DNA of 64,000 bases from Kosakonia quasisacchari. GTDB lineage: Bacteria > Pseudomonadota > Gammaproteobacteria > Enterobacterales > Enterobacteriaceae. Positions within the stretch are counted from its first letter, which is position 1. Every line of letters starts with the position of its first letter. The translations under genes and the position numbers were made by a program. Shown one piece after another: positions 1 to 11,192 of the stretch. The stretch spans positions 175,518 to 239,517 of the forward strand of contig NZ_SJOP01000005.1 in the NCBI RefSeq assembly GCF_004331415.1, in the 5' to 3' direction. The notes beneath the pieces are model-generated. The model did no database searches, was not told the origin of the DNA, and worked only from the letters and a program-made list of their open reading frames with translations.

Positions 1-1827
1 ATTGCCGATGGATTTGGACATTTTGCGTCCTTGGCCATCAACGGTGAAGCCGTGAGTTAACACCTGGCGGTACGGCGCCTTGCCTTTCATCGCCGTGGAG
101 ATCATCAGCGAGGACATAAACCAGCCGCGATGCTGATCCGAACCTTCCAGATACATATCTGCCGCATGACCAGCAAATTCCGGGCGCACGTCGACAACAG
201 AGGCATGGGTTGAACCTGAGTCAAACCAGACGTCCAGCGTATCCGGCACTTTGACATAGTTGTCGGCATCGTCGCCCATGATGTCGCGCGGGTCGAGATC
301 CCACCATGCCTGAATGCCATCGACTTCAACGCGTTTGGCAACGGCTTCAATCAGCTCCAGTGTGCGCGGGTGCAGCTCTTCGGTGTCTTTATGCACGAAC
401 AGCGACATCGGCACACCCCAGGTACGCTGACGGGAAATACACCAGTCCGGGCGGTTAGCAACCATCGATTCGATACGCGCCTGGCCCCAGTCCGGGATCC
501 ACTGCACGCCTTTGATCTCACTCAGCGACTGCGCGCGCAGACCTTTCTGATCCATGCTAACGAACCACTGCGGCGTCGCACGGAAGATGATCGGCGACTT
601 ATGACGCCAGCAGCACGGGTAGCTGTGCTGCATTTTTTCAACGTGCAGCAACGCACCTTTGTCTGTCAGCAACGTTACGATGAGGTCGTTCGCTTTAAAG
701 ACGTTAACGCCATCCAGCGTCGGATAAGTCCCCGGCAGATAGGTGCCATCCGGGCCAACCGGGTTGGCGATTTCCAAACCGTATTTCAGGCTAATGGTGT
801 AGTCATCCGGGCCGTGACCACCTGCGGTATGCACCGCGCCGGTACCGGCTTCCAGTGTGACGTGATCGCCGAGGATCGCCGGAACGTCGAAGTCGAGGAA
901 CGGATGCTTAAAGCGCGTCAGTTCCAGCTCGGAACCTTTTACCGTGCCCAGCACCGTGTAATCAGTAACGCCGATGCGTTTCATCACGCTATCGACCAGG
1001 TCTTTCGCCAGGATCAGCGCCTGACCGTCAATCTGCACCAGCGCATAGTCAAACTCTGGTGAGAGAGAAATTGCGCGGTTCGCAGGCAGCGTCCAGGGAG
1101 TGGTGGTCCAGATAACCAGCGAGATTGGGCCATTAACGGTAGAGGTACCAAATTTCGTTTTCACTGCGTCTTCATCGACAGCGTGGAACGCAACATCAAT
1201 AGACGGAGAAGTTTTGTCGTAGTACTCCACTTCCGCTTCCGCCAGTGCGGAACGGCAGTCGACGCACCAATGCACCGGTTTGGCGCCTTTCAGCAGGTGA
1301 CCATTGCCGATGATTTTACCGAGCGCGCGAATGATATTGGCTTCGGTTTTGAAATCCATGGTCAGGTAAGGATGGGACCAGTCGCCCAATACGCCAAGAC
1401 GGATAAAGTCTTTACGCTGGCCATCAACCTGCGTGGCGGCGTATTCGCGGCATTTGGCGCGGAATTCGGCGGCGGTAAACTTTTCACCCGGCTTGCCATA
1501 TTCCTGCTCTACTTTCAGCTCGATCGGCAGACCGTGGCAATCCCACCCCGGAACATAAGGCGAGTCAAAACCTGCGAGCCCTTTGGACTTCACAATAATG
1601 TCTTTGAGAATTTTGTTAACCGAGTGACCAATATGAATGCTGCCATTCGCATATGGAGGGCCATCATGCAGAATGAAGGTTTTTTTGCCTTTTTTCGCCG
1701 CACGGATGATGCCGTACAGATCATCATCAGTCCAACGCGCCAGCATCCCCGGTTCGCGCTTAGCGAGATCGCCGCGCATCGGGAACCCTGTTTCCGGCAA
1801 ATTCAGGGTAGATTTATAGTCACTCAT
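1..1827 (-). CDS. ileS: Isoleucyl-tRNA synthetase, N-terminal two thirds (cut by window edge)
   Basis: Class Ia aminoacyl-tRNA synthetase that charges tRNA-Ile with isoleucine in the cytoplasm. The reading frame is open from the ATG at 1827 to base 1 and gives 609 residues, beginning [19 protein letters not shown]. The HIGH nucleotide-binding motif (GSIHIGH) lies near residue 65, and the KMSKS motif is at residues 602-606 (bases about 10-24), exactly at the window edge. The family is about 938 residues long, so the anticodon-binding C-terminus is outside. ribF ends 45 bp upstream on the same strand; in E. coli the two are cotranscribed with lspA, fkpB and ispH. Identification is secure. Confidence 0.97.
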   Translation of the reverse strand, partial: MSDYKSTLNLPETGFPMRGDLAKREPGMLARWTDDDLYGIIRAAKKGKKTFILHDGPPYANGSIHIGHSVNKILKDIIVKSKGLAGFDSPYVPGWDCHGLPIELKVEQEYGKPGEKFTAAEFRAKCREYAATQVDGQRKDFIRLGVLGDWSHPYLTMDFKTEANIIRALGKIIGNGHLLKGAKPVHWCVDCRSALAEAEVEYYDKTSPSIDVAFHAVDEDAVKTKFGTSTVNGPISLVIWTTTPWTLPANRAISLSPEFDYALVQIDGQALILAKDLVDSVMKRIGVTDYTVLGTVKGSELELTRFKHPFLDFDVPAILGDHVTLEAGTGAVHTAGGHGPDDYTISLKYGLEIANPVGPDGTYLPGTYPTLDGVNVFKANDLIVTLLTDKGALLHVEKMQHSYPCCWRHKSPIIFRATPQWFVSMDQKGLRAQSLSEIKGVQWIPDWGQARIESMVANRPDWCISRQRTWGVPMSLFVHKDTEELHPRTLELIEAVAKRVEVDGIQAWWDLDPRDIMGDDADNYVKVPDTLDVWFDSGSTHASVVDVRPEFAGHAADMYLEGSDQHRGWFMSSLMISTAMKGKAPYRQVLTHGFTVDGQGRKMSKSIGN

Positions 1828-1872
1828 CAGATTCTCGGTTCCGTATTTCGGTTTGATTAATACCACCAGGCC

Positions 1873-2814
1873 TTAAGAAGCCGGTTTAGATAGCCCAAAA
1901 AAGTCGCGGGCCGCTACCTCATCTCGGGCGATTTGCGCTTTCAGCTCGTCAAGCGAGGCAAATCGCTGCTCGTTGCGTAATTTTTTACGCAGTACAACAT
2001 CTATATGGCGCCCGTAGAGGTCCATTACAACATCCAGCAAATGCACCTCCAACTGCTGGCGCACACCGGCGACTGTTGGGCGAGTGCCAATATTGGCAAC
2101 GCCGGGAAGGACAGCATCGCCCAGTCCAGCCACTTCGACCGCATACACCCCTTTGACCGGGGATACCTGACGGCGCAGCGGTAAGTTCGCCGTCGGGAAA
2201 CCAATGGTGCGCCCCAGTTCATCGCCGTGCACAACGCGCCCGGAAATCGTAAATGGGTGGCCCAGTAAATTGGCAGCCAGTTCCAGATTATCTTCCGCCA
2301 GCGCCTGTCGCACGGCCGTGCTACTCACGCGCACGCCACCTTGACAGAAGGTTTGTGTGCTGGTGACGCTGAAACCGTACTTTTCACCGGCCTTCTGTAA
2401 TAACAAGAAATCCCCCTGGCGACCAGCGCCAAAACGGAAATCGTCACCGACTGCGAGGAATTTCACACCAAGGCGTTCAACCAGCAAATCGCTGACAAAC
2501 GTTTGTGCGGTGAGCGCCGCAAAACGGCGATCGAAACGTACGCAAAGCACGTAGTCCACGCCACAATCGGCCAGCAAGCGCAGCTTTTCACGCAGGCGGG
2601 TCAGCCGCGCAGGGGCTTTTTCCCCGGCGAACAATTCCAGCGGCTGCGGCTCAAAAATCATCACGACCACCGGCAGGCCACGAGCACGCCCTTCGGCACC
2701 AAGCCCTTGTAATAGCGCCTGATGGCCTCGATGCACACCATCGAAATTACCAATAGTCAGCACACACCCATGCGGTGCCTGGCTGAGATTATGTATGCCG
2801 CGTATCAGCTTCAT
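1873..2814 (-). CDS. ribF: Bifunctional riboflavin kinase / FAD synthetase
   Basis: Phosphorylates riboflavin to FMN and adenylates FMN to FAD. At 313 residues it equals the E. coli protein. The N-terminal FMN adenylyltransferase domain carries the nucleotidyltransferase signature TIGNFDGVHRGHQ near residues 21-33. The C-terminal flavokinase domain has the GRTIGFPTANLPL motif near residue 200. It lies just upstream of ileS on the same strand and diverges from rpsT, as in E. coli. Identification is secure; the start is the first ATG and matches the family N-terminus MKLIRGIHNL. Confidence 0.97.
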   Translation of the reverse strand: MKLIRGIHNLSQAPHGCVLTIGNFDGVHRGHQALLQGLGAEGRARGLPVVVMIFEPQPLELFAGEKAPARLTRLREKLRLLADCGVDYVLCVRFDRRFAALTAQTFVSDLLVERLGVKFLAVGDDFRFGAGRQGDFLLLQKAGEKYGFSVTSTQTFCQGGVRVSSTAVRQALAEDNLELAANLLGHPFTISGRVVHGDELGRTIGFPTANLPLRRQVSPVKGVYAVEVAGLGDAVLPGVANIGTRPTVAGVRQQLEVHLLDVVMDLYGRHIDVVLRKKLRNEQRFASLDELKAQIARDEVAARDFFGLSKPAS

Positions 2815-3404
<590 letters not shown>

Positions 3405-3426
3405 TCGCTACTTTGTTGGCTTTGTG

Positions 3427-3453
3427 AAAAAACCCGCTTCGGCGGGTTTTTTT
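3427..3453 (+). terminator. rpsT terminator (probably bidirectional with nhaR)
   Basis: Hairpin ACCCGC-TTCG-GCGGGT with a C(UUCG)G tetraloop, flanked by an A-run on the left and a T-run on the right. It sits between convergent rpsT and nhaR and touches the nhaR stop codon. Confidence 0.9.
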
Positions 3454-4351
3454 ATTTCTGCGCTGGCGTGAAAAGCGTGGCGTAATCCCGATTGCAGATA
3501 CGCTGTACCGCAGGATGCTGGATCATCCGTTCTGCGAAAATGGCGTGATACTCTTCCATCACGTTTTCCACCCGGCCGATTTCTACCATGCGATCGTCAG
3601 CGTAGAAATCATCGGCATATAATGTCGGTGCAACGAAAATGGCATTATGCGCCGCACCAAAGGCTTTCATTAGCGCCGCATCATCAAACTCGCCCAATAT
3701 TTCCACCTGCAATCCCTGCGCGTTAAACCAGTTCAGCAACTTGCGTCCGAGCATCGAACGGCGGCCAGGTATTAACAGGCGTCGTTCTTCCAGGCAAGCC
3801 GGAAAAGTTTTTTTGAAGGATAAGTCGCCGCACCAGAAACTGACGCTACATTCGCCAATTTTTACCGAAAACAGCCCTTCCTGTTGCGTGGAGTCGATAG
3901 GGCAATCGGAGATAATCATATCAAGTTGATGCTGGCTCAACTGTTCCAGCAGCAGTTCGTGCGTGGATTCAAAGCAACGTAAATGAATCGGTTCCCCTTC
4001 CTGCACAACAGCATCAAGAATACCGCTTACCAGCCTTTTCGAGAGCGCATCAGCGACGCCAACATCAAACAGCAAGTTTGACTCTTTGCGATAGTTGATG
4101 ATGTCGAGCATCTCCTGGCTGAGAGTGAACATCTTGTCAGCATAACGGAAAACCAGCGCTCCCAGTTCGGTGGGTTCCAGCCCTCTTCCTCTACGTTTGA
4201 AAAGCTTGCCCTGTAAGCGATCTTCGAGCGCTTTGATCTGCCCGGTGATGGTTTGTGGCGTCAGAAAGAGCGCCTCCGCCGCGCCAACGACGGAGCCTTC
4301 CCGATAGACATGCCAGAAGTAATAGAGATGATTGTAATTTATATACGACAT
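3452..4351 (-). CDS. nhaR: LysR-family activator of the Na+/H+ antiporter
   Basis: LysR-type regulator of 299 residues (E. coli NhaR 301). The N-terminal winged HTH spans about residues 5-62 ([24 protein letters not shown]), followed by the substrate-binding domain. In E. coli NhaR activates nhaA in response to sodium and also acts on osmC and pga. It follows nhaA by 21 bp on the same strand, so the two form an operon. The start matches the family N-terminus ([19 protein letters not shown]). Confidence 0.95.
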   Translation of the reverse strand: MSYINYNHLYYFWHVYREGSVVGAAEALFLTPQTITGQIKALEDRLQGKLFKRRGRGLEPTELGALVFRYADKMFTLSQEMLDIINYRKESNLLFDVGVADALSKRLVSGILDAVVQEGEPIHLRCFESTHELLLEQLSQHQLDMIISDCPIDSTQQEGLFSVKIGECSVSFWCGDLSFKKTFPACLEERRLLIPGRRSMLGRKLLNWFNAQGLQVEILGEFDDAALMKAFGAAHNAIFVAPTLYADDFYADDRMVEIGRVENVMEEYHAIFAERMIQHPAVQRICNRDYATLFTPAQK

Positions 4352-4372
4352 CGTCCTTTGTCCTACTCACCG

Positions 4373-5536
4373 TCAGGCACGGATAATACGCGTACGCAGC
4401 AGGCAGTAACCTGTTACCGCCGAGATAATAGAGCCCGTCAGGATCCCAAGCTTACTCCAGGCAACCATCTCCGCATGCGCGTCACCAAAGGCCAATGAGG
4501 AGATAAATATCGACATGGTAAAGCCAATACCACACAGCACGCCGACGGCCATAATTTGTTTGAACACCGCACCTTGTGGCAACCTCGCCAGTTTTAAGCG
4601 CAATGCCAGCCAACAAAACAGCGAGATCCCCAGCGGCTTGCCAATAACAAGACCTGCGATAATACCCAATGGCAGCACATCTCCCAGCCCGGACAGGGAC
4701 ATTCCATGTAATGAGACGCCCGCATTAGCAAACGCGAACAACGGCAGGATCAGCCAGCCAACCCACGGGTTAATAGCATCTACCAGTTGATGGAGCGGCG
4801 AGACGCCCTTTTCTTCACGCAGTGGAACAAAGAAACCGACAACGACACCTGCAAGCGTCGCATGTACACCGGATTTCAGTACCGCTGTCCACAAGACAAC
4901 GCCGACCAACATATAAAGACCAATACGGCGGACATTGAGGGCATTCATCAATGCCAGCACCACAATGGAGGCAGCCGCGACACCCAACGCCAGGGTGGAA
5001 AGGTCGCTGGTATAGAACAGTGCGATGATGATAATCGCGCCAAGGTCATCAATGATCGCCAGCGCCATCAAAAACACTTTTAACACGGGCGGAACGCGGT
5101 TGCCCAACAGCGCCAGCACTCCGAGAGCGAAAGCGATATCGGTAGCTGTGGGAATGGCCCAACCATGGCTTGCCAGCGGATTGTGGTAATTAAACAGCAG
5201 GAAGATCAGCGCCGGTGCCACCATGCCGCCAAGCGCTGCGATAACCGGGAACACAGCCTGCTGACGGCTGGCGAGCGTGCCCTGAACCAGTTCATATTTC
5301 ACTTCCAGACCGACCATCAGGAAAAAGATTGCCATCAATGCATCGTTGATCCACAGCAGCATATCTTTTTTGATCTCCAGCGAGCCGACTTTCAGCTCAA
5401 CAGGCGTTTGCAGAAAAGAGCTATATAAATCCTGAGTAGCACCGAGGTTGGCGCATAGCATCGCCAGTGCCGCCGCAATGATCAGCACAATGCCGCCCGA
5501 GGCATCGCTGCTAAAGAAGCGTTGCAATAATTTCAT
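4373..5536 (-). CDS. nhaA: Na+/H+ antiporter NhaA
   Basis: Inner-membrane electrogenic antiporter that expels Na+ or Li+ in exchange for H+ and is needed for salt and alkaline pH tolerance. It has 387 residues (E. coli 388) and about twelve hydrophobic segments. The ion-binding pair of aspartates is present in [13 protein letters not shown] near residues 163-164, and the discontinuous helix [16 protein letters not shown] is present. It is transcribed with nhaR directly downstream. The start [15 protein letters not shown] fits the family. Confidence 0.97.
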   Translation of the reverse strand: MKLLQRFFSSDASGGIVLIIAAALAMLCANLGATQDLYSSFLQTPVELKVGSLEIKKDMLLWINDALMAIFFLMVGLEVKYELVQGTLASRQQAVFPVIAALGGMVAPALIFLLFNYHNPLASHGWAIPTATDIAFALGVLALLGNRVPPVLKVFLMALAIIDDLGAIIIIALFYTSDLSTLALGVAAASIVVLALMNALNVRRIGLYMLVGVVLWTAVLKSGVHATLAGVVVGFFVPLREEKGVSPLHQLVDAINPWVGWLILPLFAFANAGVSLHGMSLSGLGDVLPLGIIAGLVIGKPLGISLFCWLALRLKLARLPQGAVFKQIMAVGVLCGIGFTMSIFISSLAFGDAHAEMVAWSKLGILTGSIISAVTGYCLLRTRIIRA

Positions 5537-5652
5537 CTTGTTCTCCGATCCCTGTAACGTCGTGGCGGCTATCTTACTCCGCTCTAATCCTCGACAAAAT
5601 CAGATTATTATTGCGTATAAACTCTCTTTTTCCGAGCAATTGAAAAGCTGAT

Positions 5653-5677
5653 AAAAAAAGCCCGGCAGAAGCCGGGC
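5653..5677 (-). terminator. dnaKJ terminator
   Basis: On the minus strand GCCCGGC-TTCT-GCCGGGC is followed by a run of seven T. It lies about 25 bp after the dnaJ stop codon. Confidence 0.9.
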
Positions 5678-5702
5678 CTGATAACGTGCTAATGAAGAAG
5701 GA

Positions 5703-6848
5703 TTAGCGGGTTAAATCGTCAAAGAATTTCTTCACGCCGTCGAAGAAGCTTTTGGAACGCGGGCTGTTATGTTCACCTGTCGGGCCGCCAAAACTATCCT
5801 GCAGATCTTTCAGCAACTGTTTCTGCTTGTCGTTCAGTCCGACCGGAGTTTCGACCACCACGCGACACAGCAAGTCACCTTGCGCACCGCCGCGCACGGA
5901 TTTCACACCTTTGCCGCGCATACGGAACAGTTTACCTGTCTGGGTTTCGTTCGGCACTTTCAGCTTCACGCGCCCGTCCAGCGTCGGTACTTCGATTTCA
6001 CCGCCCAGCGCCGCCATGGCAAAGTTGATCGGCACTTCGCAGTACAGGTTGTTGCCTTCACGTTCAAAGATCGGGTGCTGTTTCACCTGCACCTGAACAT
6101 ACAGATCGCCTGCCGGTGCACCGTGCTCACCCGCTTCACCTTCACCGCTCAAACGGATACGATCGCCGGTGTCCACGCCTGCCGGGATTTTAACAGACAG
6201 GGTTTTGGATTTTTCGACGCGGCCATGACCGTGACATTTGTTGCACGGATCTTTAATCAGCGTACCCCGGCCCTGACAGTGCGGACAGGTCTGCTGCACG
6301 GCAAAAAAGCCCTGGCGCATCTGCACCTGGCCTGAACCGTGACAGGTCGGACAGGTCTGCGGCTGCGTACCCGCTTTCGCGCCGCTGCCGTGGCACACGT
6401 CGCACTCTTCAAGCGTAGGAATACGGATCTCTTTCGTGACGCCGCGAACCGCTTCTTCCAACGTCAAATCCATGTTGTAGCGCAAATCCGCGCCGCGCGC
6501 CGCGCGCTGACGACCACGGCCACCACCGAAGATATCGCCAAACACGTCGCCGAAAATATCGCTGAAGTCCGCACCGCCGCCAAAACCACCGCCGCCGAAC
6601 CCACCACCGCCCATGCCGCCTTGTTCAAACGCCGCATGGCCATATTGATCGTAAGCCGCACGTTTTTGGGCGTCGGTCAGGACTTCGTAGGCTTCTTTAA
6701 TCTCTTTAAATTTGGCTTCGGCCTCTTTATCGCCCTGGTTGCGGTCCGGGTGATATTTCATGGCCAGGCGTTTATACGCCTTTTTGATTTCACGCTCTTC
6801 CGCTGTTTTCGGAACGCCTAAAATCTCGTAATAGTCTTGCTTCGCCAT
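5703..6848 (-). CDS. dnaJ: Co-chaperone DnaJ (Hsp40)
   Basis: Stimulates DnaK ATPase and delivers unfolded clients. The protein has 381 residues: a J domain (about 1-70) with the HPD motif in KYHPDRNQG, a Gly/Phe-rich linker (about 75-105), and four CxxCxGxG zinc-finger repeats ([32 protein letters not shown]), then the client-binding and dimerisation domain. It is 5 residues longer than E. coli DnaJ. It lies 85 bp after dnaK, with a strong hairpin between, and ends at a terminator. Confidence 0.98.
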   Translation of the reverse strand: MAKQDYYEILGVPKTAEEREIKKAYKRLAMKYHPDRNQGDKEAEAKFKEIKEAYEVLTDAQKRAAYDQYGHAAFEQGGMGGGGFGGGGFGGGADFSDIFGDVFGDIFGGGRGRQRAARGADLRYNMDLTLEEAVRGVTKEIRIPTLEECDVCHGSGAKAGTQPQTCPTCHGSGQVQMRQGFFAVQQTCPHCQGRGTLIKDPCNKCHGHGRVEKSKTLSVKIPAGVDTGDRIRLSGEGEAGEHGAPAGDLYVQVQVKQHPIFEREGNNLYCEVPINFAMAALGGEIEVPTLDGRVKLKVPNETQTGKLFRMRGKGVKSVRGGAQGDLLCRVVVETPVGLNDKQKQLLKDLQDSFGGPTGEHNSPRSKSFFDGVKKFFDDLTR

Positions 6849-6873
6849 CGGTTTATCTGCCCCTTAACATACG

Positions 6874-6908
6874 AGCACGGGCGTGGAGAAAACCCCGACG
6901 CCCGTGCT
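6874..6908 (-). other. Hairpin between dnaK and dnaJ
   Basis: An 11 bp perfect inverted repeat, AGCACGGGCGT / ACGCCCGTGCT, with a 13 nt loop occupies the dnaK-dnaJ spacer. No T-run follows on the minus strand, so I read it as an RNA-stabilising or partially attenuating structure in the dnaKJ message, not a full terminator. Confidence 0.6.
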
Positions 6909-6933
6909 GGTTATCTACCCTGCATCAGGGCGA

Positions 6934-8847
6934 TTATTTTTTGTCTTTTACTTCTTCAAACTCGGCGTCAACAACATCGTCATCTTTCGCGTTGTTCGCA
7001 GAAGCATCAGCACCCGCCTGCTGCTGCGCATGCTGTTGCTGTGCGATTTCCAGCAGTTTCTGGGAAGCCTGCGCCAGTGCCTGCATTTTCGCTTCGATAT
7101 CTGCTTTATCTTCGCCTTTCAGCGCAGTTTCCAGCTCGCTCAGCGCAGCGTCGATGGCAGTTTTATCTTCAGCTGGCAGTTTGTCGCCGGCTTCTTCAAC
7201 CTGCTTACGGGTGCTGTGCAGCAGATGGTCGCCCTGGTTACGGGTCTGCACCAGCTCTTCAAATTTACGGTCAGCTTCAGCGTTTGCTTCAGCATCGCGT
7301 ACCATTTTCTGGATTTCGTCTTCGTTCAGACCAGAAGAAGCCTTGATGGTAATCTTCTGCTCGCGGTTGGTATTTTTGTCTTTTGCAGACACATGCAAAA
7401 TACCATCTGCGTCGATGTCGAACGTGACTTCAATCTGCGGCATACCGCGCGGAGACGGATTGATGCCATCAAGATTGAACTGACCCAGCGATTTGTTATC
7501 AGACGCGCGTTTACGCTCACCCTGCAGCACATGGATGGTTACCGCAGACTGGTTGTCTTCCGCAGTAGAGAACACCTGGCTGTGCTTGGTCGGGATAGTG
7601 GTGTTTTTGTTGATCAGCGCAGTCATCACGCCGCCCATGGTTTCGATACCCAGCGACAGCGGGGTAACGTCCAGCAGCAGAACGTCTTTCACTTCACCCG
7701 TCAGAACACCGCCCTGCACCGCAGCACCGATAGCAACGGCTTCGTCCGGGTTAACGTCTTTACGCGGCTCTTTACCGAAGAACTCTGCCACTTTTTTCTG
7801 CACCATCGGCATACGCGTCTGGCCACCAACCAGGATCACGTCGTTGATGTCAGATACGGACAGGCCCGCATCCTGCAGCGCAACTTTCAGCGGCTCAATG
7901 GAACGGTTAACCAGGTCTTCAACCAGGCTTTCCAGTTTCGCGCGAGTCACTTTGATGTTCATGTGTTTCGGACCAGTCGCATCTGCAGTGATGTACGGCA
8001 GGTTCACGTCGGTCTGCTGCGCGGAAGAAAGCTCAATTTTCGCTTTTTCTGCCGCTTCTTTCAGACGCTGCATCGCCAGCGGATCGTTACGCAGATCGAT
8101 GCCCTGATCTTTCTTGAACTCTTCTACCAGGTAGTTGATCAAACGGCTGTCGAAGTCTTCACCACCCAAGTGAGTATCACCGTTGGTTGCCAGAACTTCG
8201 AAGGTTTTTTCGCCATCAACTTCATCGATTTCGATAATAGAGATATCGAAAGTACCGCCACCCAGGTCATATACCGCGATAGTACGGTTGCCGGTTTCTT
8301 TATCCAGACCGTAAGCCAGCGCTGCCGCTGTCGGTTCGTTGATAATACGTTTTACTTCCAGACCTGCGATACGACCAGCATCTTTGGTTGCCTGACGCTG
8401 CGCATCGTTAAAGTAAGCCGGAACGGTGATAACAGCTTCAGTTACCGGTTCACCCAGGTAATCTTCAGCGGTTTTCTTCATTTTTTTCAGCACTTCAGCA
8501 GAGATCTGCGGCGGTGCCATTTTGGTGCCTTTTACATCAATCCACGCATCACCGTTGTCGGCTGCGATGATTTTGTACGGCATGATAGATTCGTCACGCT
8601 GGACTTCCTCGTCCTGGAAGCGACGGCCAATCAGGCGTTTGATCGCAAACAAGGTGTTTTGCGGGTTCGTCACTGCCTGACGTTTAGCCGGCTGACCTAC
8701 CAGAGTTTCGCCATCCTGTGTATAAGCGATAATAGAAGGCGTGGTGCGATCGCCTTCGGCGTTCTCCAGCACACGAGCCTGAGCGCCATCCATAATGGCT
8801 ACACAAGAGTTGGTTGTCCCAAGGTCGATACCAATAATTTTACCCAT
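6934..8847 (-). CDS. dnaK: Molecular chaperone DnaK (Hsp70)
   Basis: ATP-dependent chaperone of 637 residues (E. coli 638). The nucleotide-binding domain begins with [13 protein letters not shown] (residues 6-18) and has the second phosphate-binding signature [14 protein letters not shown]. The linker ([12 protein letters not shown]) leads to the substrate-binding domain, and the C-terminus is the GrpE/DnaJ-interacting EEVKDKK type. It is upstream of dnaJ and preceded by two sigma-32-like promoters. Identification is certain. Confidence 0.99.
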   Translation of the reverse strand: MGKIIGIDLGTTNSCVAIMDGAQARVLENAEGDRTTPSIIAYTQDGETLVGQPAKRQAVTNPQNTLFAIKRLIGRRFQDEEVQRDESIMPYKIIAADNGDAWIDVKGTKMAPPQISAEVLKKMKKTAEDYLGEPVTEAVITVPAYFNDAQRQATKDAGRIAGLEVKRIINEPTAAALAYGLDKETGNRTIAVYDLGGGTFDISIIEIDEVDGEKTFEVLATNGDTHLGGEDFDSRLINYLVEEFKKDQGIDLRNDPLAMQRLKEAAEKAKIELSSAQQTDVNLPYITADATGPKHMNIKVTRAKLESLVEDLVNRSIEPLKVALQDAGLSVSDINDVILVGGQTRMPMVQKKVAEFFGKEPRKDVNPDEAVAIGAAVQGGVLTGEVKDVLLLDVTPLSLGIETMGGVMTALINKNTTIPTKHSQVFSTAEDNQSAVTIHVLQGERKRASDNKSLGQFNLDGINPSPRGMPQIEVTFDIDADGILHVSAKDKNTNREQKITIKASSGLNEDEIQKMVRDAEANAEADRKFEELVQTRNQGDHLLHSTRKQVEEAGDKLPAEDKTAIDAALSELETALKGEDKADIEAKMQALAQASQKLLEIAQQQHAQQQAGADASANNAKDDDVVDAEFEEVKDKK

Positions 8848-8892
8848 CTAAACGTCTCCACTAAAAATTCGTCATCATGTGGTTGTGAACCT

Positions 8893-8920
8893 GTAATAAG
8901 GGCGAAACGTGCGGTTTCAA
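8893..8920 (-). promoter_or_regulatory. dnaK proximal heat-shock promoter (P2-like)
   Basis: On the minus strand, TTGAAA (complement of 8915-8920) precedes CGCCCTTATTA (complement of 8893-8903). The layout matches E. coli dnaK P2, a sigma-32 promoter lying about 45 bp before the start codon. Confidence 0.7.
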
Positions 8921-8965
8921 CTACCCTGTATTGTTTTTTTTCAGACTCACACACTGCGGTTGACT

Positions 8966-9000
8966 ACAAGATGGGGTCGCAAGCTCGCGCATCAAGGGGG
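8966..9000 (-). promoter_or_regulatory. dnaK distal heat-shock promoter (P1-like)
   Basis: The minus strand reads CCCCCTTGATG, a spacer, then CCCCATCTT, matching the sigma-32 consensus (CTTGAA -35, CCCCATnT -10) and E. coli dnaK P1 in sequence and position. Confidence 0.8.
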
Positions 9001-9142
9001 AGCGGTAAAAAATTTTTTAATTTACACCTGTTCAGATCATAGACAGGTTCAATGGCGCTATTTATGATGCCGCGCCCCGCCTCCTCAATACTGACGCGGG
9101 GCTTTCATTTTCCCTTTTCATATTGATTTATTTTGAGGAATT

Positions 9143-9709
9143 ATGGGCAACACTAAGTTGGCTAATCCGGCTCCGCTGGGCTTAATGGGCTTCGGCATGA
9201 CCACTATTCTGCTTAACCTGCACAATATTGGTTTATTCCCGATGGATGTCATTATCCTGGCGATGGGCATTTTCTATGGTGGTATCGCACAAATTTTTGC
9301 TGGTCTGCTTGAGTATAAAAAAGGCAATACCTTCGGCTTGACTGCGTTCACCTCCTATGGCTCTTTCTGGTTGACGCTGGTGGCTATTCTTCTGTTCCCG
9401 AAAATGGGGCTGGCAGAAGCAACAAACGGCCACTTCCTGGGCGTTTATTTAGGCATCTGGGGCGTATTCACACTGTTTATGTTCTTCGGTACGCTGAAAG
9501 GCGCACGCGCGTTGCAATTCGTCTTCCTGAGCCTGACGGTGCTGTTCGCGCTGCTGGCAATCGGCCACCTGGCCGATAACGAAGGCATTGTCCACGTTGC
9601 AGGCTGGATAGGTCTGGTATGTGGCGCAAGCGCTATCTATCTGGCGATGGGCGAAGTGCTGAATGAACAGTTCGAGCGCACCGTACTGCCAATTGGCGAG
9701 AAGCATTAA
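9143..9709 (+). CDS. satP: Acetate/succinate:proton symporter, AceTr family
   Basis: Small inner-membrane transporter of 188 residues, identical in length to E. coli SatP (YaaH). The family signature NPAPLGL is at residues 8-14 and six hydrophobic segments follow. SatP takes up acetate and succinate with protons. A good ribosome binding site (GAGGAATT) precedes the ATG. It diverges from dnaK and converges with the MFS gene, with a shared terminator. Confidence 0.95.
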   Translation: MGNTKLANPAPLGLMGFGMTTILLNLHNIGLFPMDVIILAMGIFYGGIAQIFAGLLEYKKGNTFGLTAFTSYGSFWLTLVAILLFPKMGLAEATNGHFLGVYLGIWGVFTLFMFFGTLKGARALQFVFLSLTVLFALLAIGHLADNEGIVHVAGWIGLVCGASAIYLAMGEVLNEQFERTVLPIGEKH

Positions 9710-9731
9710 TCCTTCCGCAAACGGATAAAAC

Positions 9732-9759
9732 AAAACGGAGCCATTTGGCTCCGTTTTTT
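9732..9759 (+). terminator. satP terminator (bidirectional with the MFS gene)
   Basis: Stem GGAGCC / GGCTCC extended by AAAACG / CGTTTT and followed by seven T on the plus strand, with an A-run on the other side. It lies between convergent genes. Confidence 0.88.
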
Positions 9760-11066
9760 TATGATTGCTGTACCGCGCCTTCAGCCACTTTATCCTGGTG
9801 ATGAAGATCCTGGCGCAGCAAAATCCCCAATCCAAGGCCAAGCAGCGACAGCGCCAGCACGTACCATGCGGGAGCCATCGGCGAAACGCCCATCAGCATG
9901 GTAACTGCAATCGGCGTCAGCCCGCCGAAAATGGCGTACGAAACATTATAAGAGAATGAAATACCAGTGAAACGCACTTCTGCCGGGAAGGCACGCACCA
10001 TGACATAGGGCACCGCGCCCACCACGCCAACGCACAACCCCACCACGCCATACAAAAGAAACAACTGTTCAGGATGGCTGCCGACCAGGTGATAGAAAAA
10101 CCAGCTGGAGCAGGCCAGCAGAATGCTGCCAACGATAAAAGTACGGCTGGCACCAAATTTATCCACCAGCAGCCCGGCAGCAAGGCAACCAAAACAGAGC
10201 ATCACAGTGGCGATGCTGTTCGCCTGGAGCGTCAGCGCTGGCGCGAAACCATACTGTTTTTGCAGCCAAACTGGCGACATCAGGATCACCACCACAATCC
10301 CGGCGGACAACAACCAGGTCAGCAGCATGGAAACTACCACTGCTTTTTTATGGTTTAGCACCACGGATTTGACCGGCAACTCCTGCGCTAATGCCTTTCG
10401 CTGCTGCATCTCAAGGAAAATCGGCGTCTCCTGCAACCAGCGGCGCAAGTACATTGCCACCAGACCAAACGCCCCGCCAAGCAGGAATGGAATACGCCAG
10501 CCGCCATCATGAACAGCCTGCTGCGTCATGCTGGTATTCACCAGCGTAGCGACTACGGAGCCGAGCAAAATGCCCACCGTCAGCCCCGCGGTCAACGTCC
10601 CGCAGGCGATGCCAATCCGGCGAGCCGGAACATGTTCTGCGACAAAAACCCAGGCGCCAGGCACTTCGCCACCAATCGCCGCGCCTTGCAGCACGCGCAT
10701 TAACAACAACAGTAACGGCGCAACAATTCCCATCGAGACATAGGTCGGCAGCAAACCAATCGCCAACGTGGGCAGCGCCATTAGCAGGATGCTGAGCGTA
10801 AACATCTTTTTGCGCCCAACCAAATCGCCGAAATGTGCCATTACAATACCGCCAAGCGGGCGAGCCAGGTAACCGGCGGCAAAAATGCCAAAGGTTTGCA
10901 CCTGGCGAAGCCATTCCGGAATGTCGGCAGGGAAGAAGAGTTCGCCGACAACAGCGGCAAAGAAGACAAAAATGATGAAATCGTAAAACTCCAGCGCGCC
11001 ACCCAGCGCGGCCAGCGTCAGCGTTTTATAATCCTGTCTGTTCAGAGGGCGTGTGTAAGTTGACAT
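9759..11066 (-). CDS. MFS transporter, metabolite:H+ symporter (MHS) type
   Basis: A 435-residue major facilitator protein with about twelve membrane segments. The loop 2-3 motif GDLVGRKKMFTLS (near residues 80-92) and the N-terminal GGALEFYDFIIFVFFA are typical of the MHS group that includes ProP and citrate or ketoglutarate symporters. The substrate cannot be read from the sequence; an organic acid or osmolyte is a guess. It is not at this place in E. coli K-12 and so is an accessory gene. The ribosome binding site before the ATG is weak. A direct repeat lies in its AT-rich upstream region. Confidence 0.8.
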   Translation of the reverse strand: MSTYTRPLNRQDYKTLTLAALGGALEFYDFIIFVFFAAVVGELFFPADIPEWLRQVQTFGIFAAGYLARPLGGIVMAHFGDLVGRKKMFTLSILLMALPTLAIGLLPTYVSMGIVAPLLLLLMRVLQGAAIGGEVPGAWVFVAEHVPARRIGIACGTLTAGLTVGILLGSVVATLVNTSMTQQAVHDGGWRIPFLLGGAFGLVAMYLRRWLQETPIFLEMQQRKALAQELPVKSVVLNHKKAVVVSMLLTWLLSAGIVVVILMSPVWLQKQYGFAPALTLQANSIATVMLCFGCLAAGLLVDKFGASRTFIVGSILLACSSWFFYHLVGSHPEQLFLLYGVVGLCVGVVGAVPYVMVRAFPAEVRFTGISFSYNVSYAIFGGLTPIAVTMLMGVSPMAPAWYVLALSLLGLGLGILLRQDLHHQDKVAEGAVQQS

Positions 11067-11110
11067 AGCGGACCGTTTGTAAAGAGGGAGTGTTAATTTA
11101 ATTATTACAA

Positions 11111-11143
11111 ATACTGTAAATTAAAAATTACTATACCGTAAAT
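11111..11143 (-). repeat. Direct repeat upstream of the MFS gene
   Basis: ATACTGTAAAT (11111-11121) and ATACCGTAAAT (11133-11143) match at ten of eleven positions and are 22 bp apart start to start, about two helical turns. The position, 45-80 bp before the MFS start in AT-rich DNA, suggests a regulator-binding site; this is inference. Confidence 0.4.
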
Positions 11144-11192
11144 AAATCAACACTCCAGAGACGGTATTGCTTATCTTAGAAAAGAGTCATTT

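Noticed and set aside
370..1860. Plus-strand frames of 230 and 225 codons opposite ileS
   Set aside because: The minus strand encodes IleS with HIGH and KMSKS motifs throughout this stretch.
6883..9042. A 719-codon open frame on the plus strand opposite dnaK
   Set aside because: It is the antisense shadow of dnaK; highly biased codon use in dnaK commonly leaves such frames open. It has no ribosome binding site or family match.
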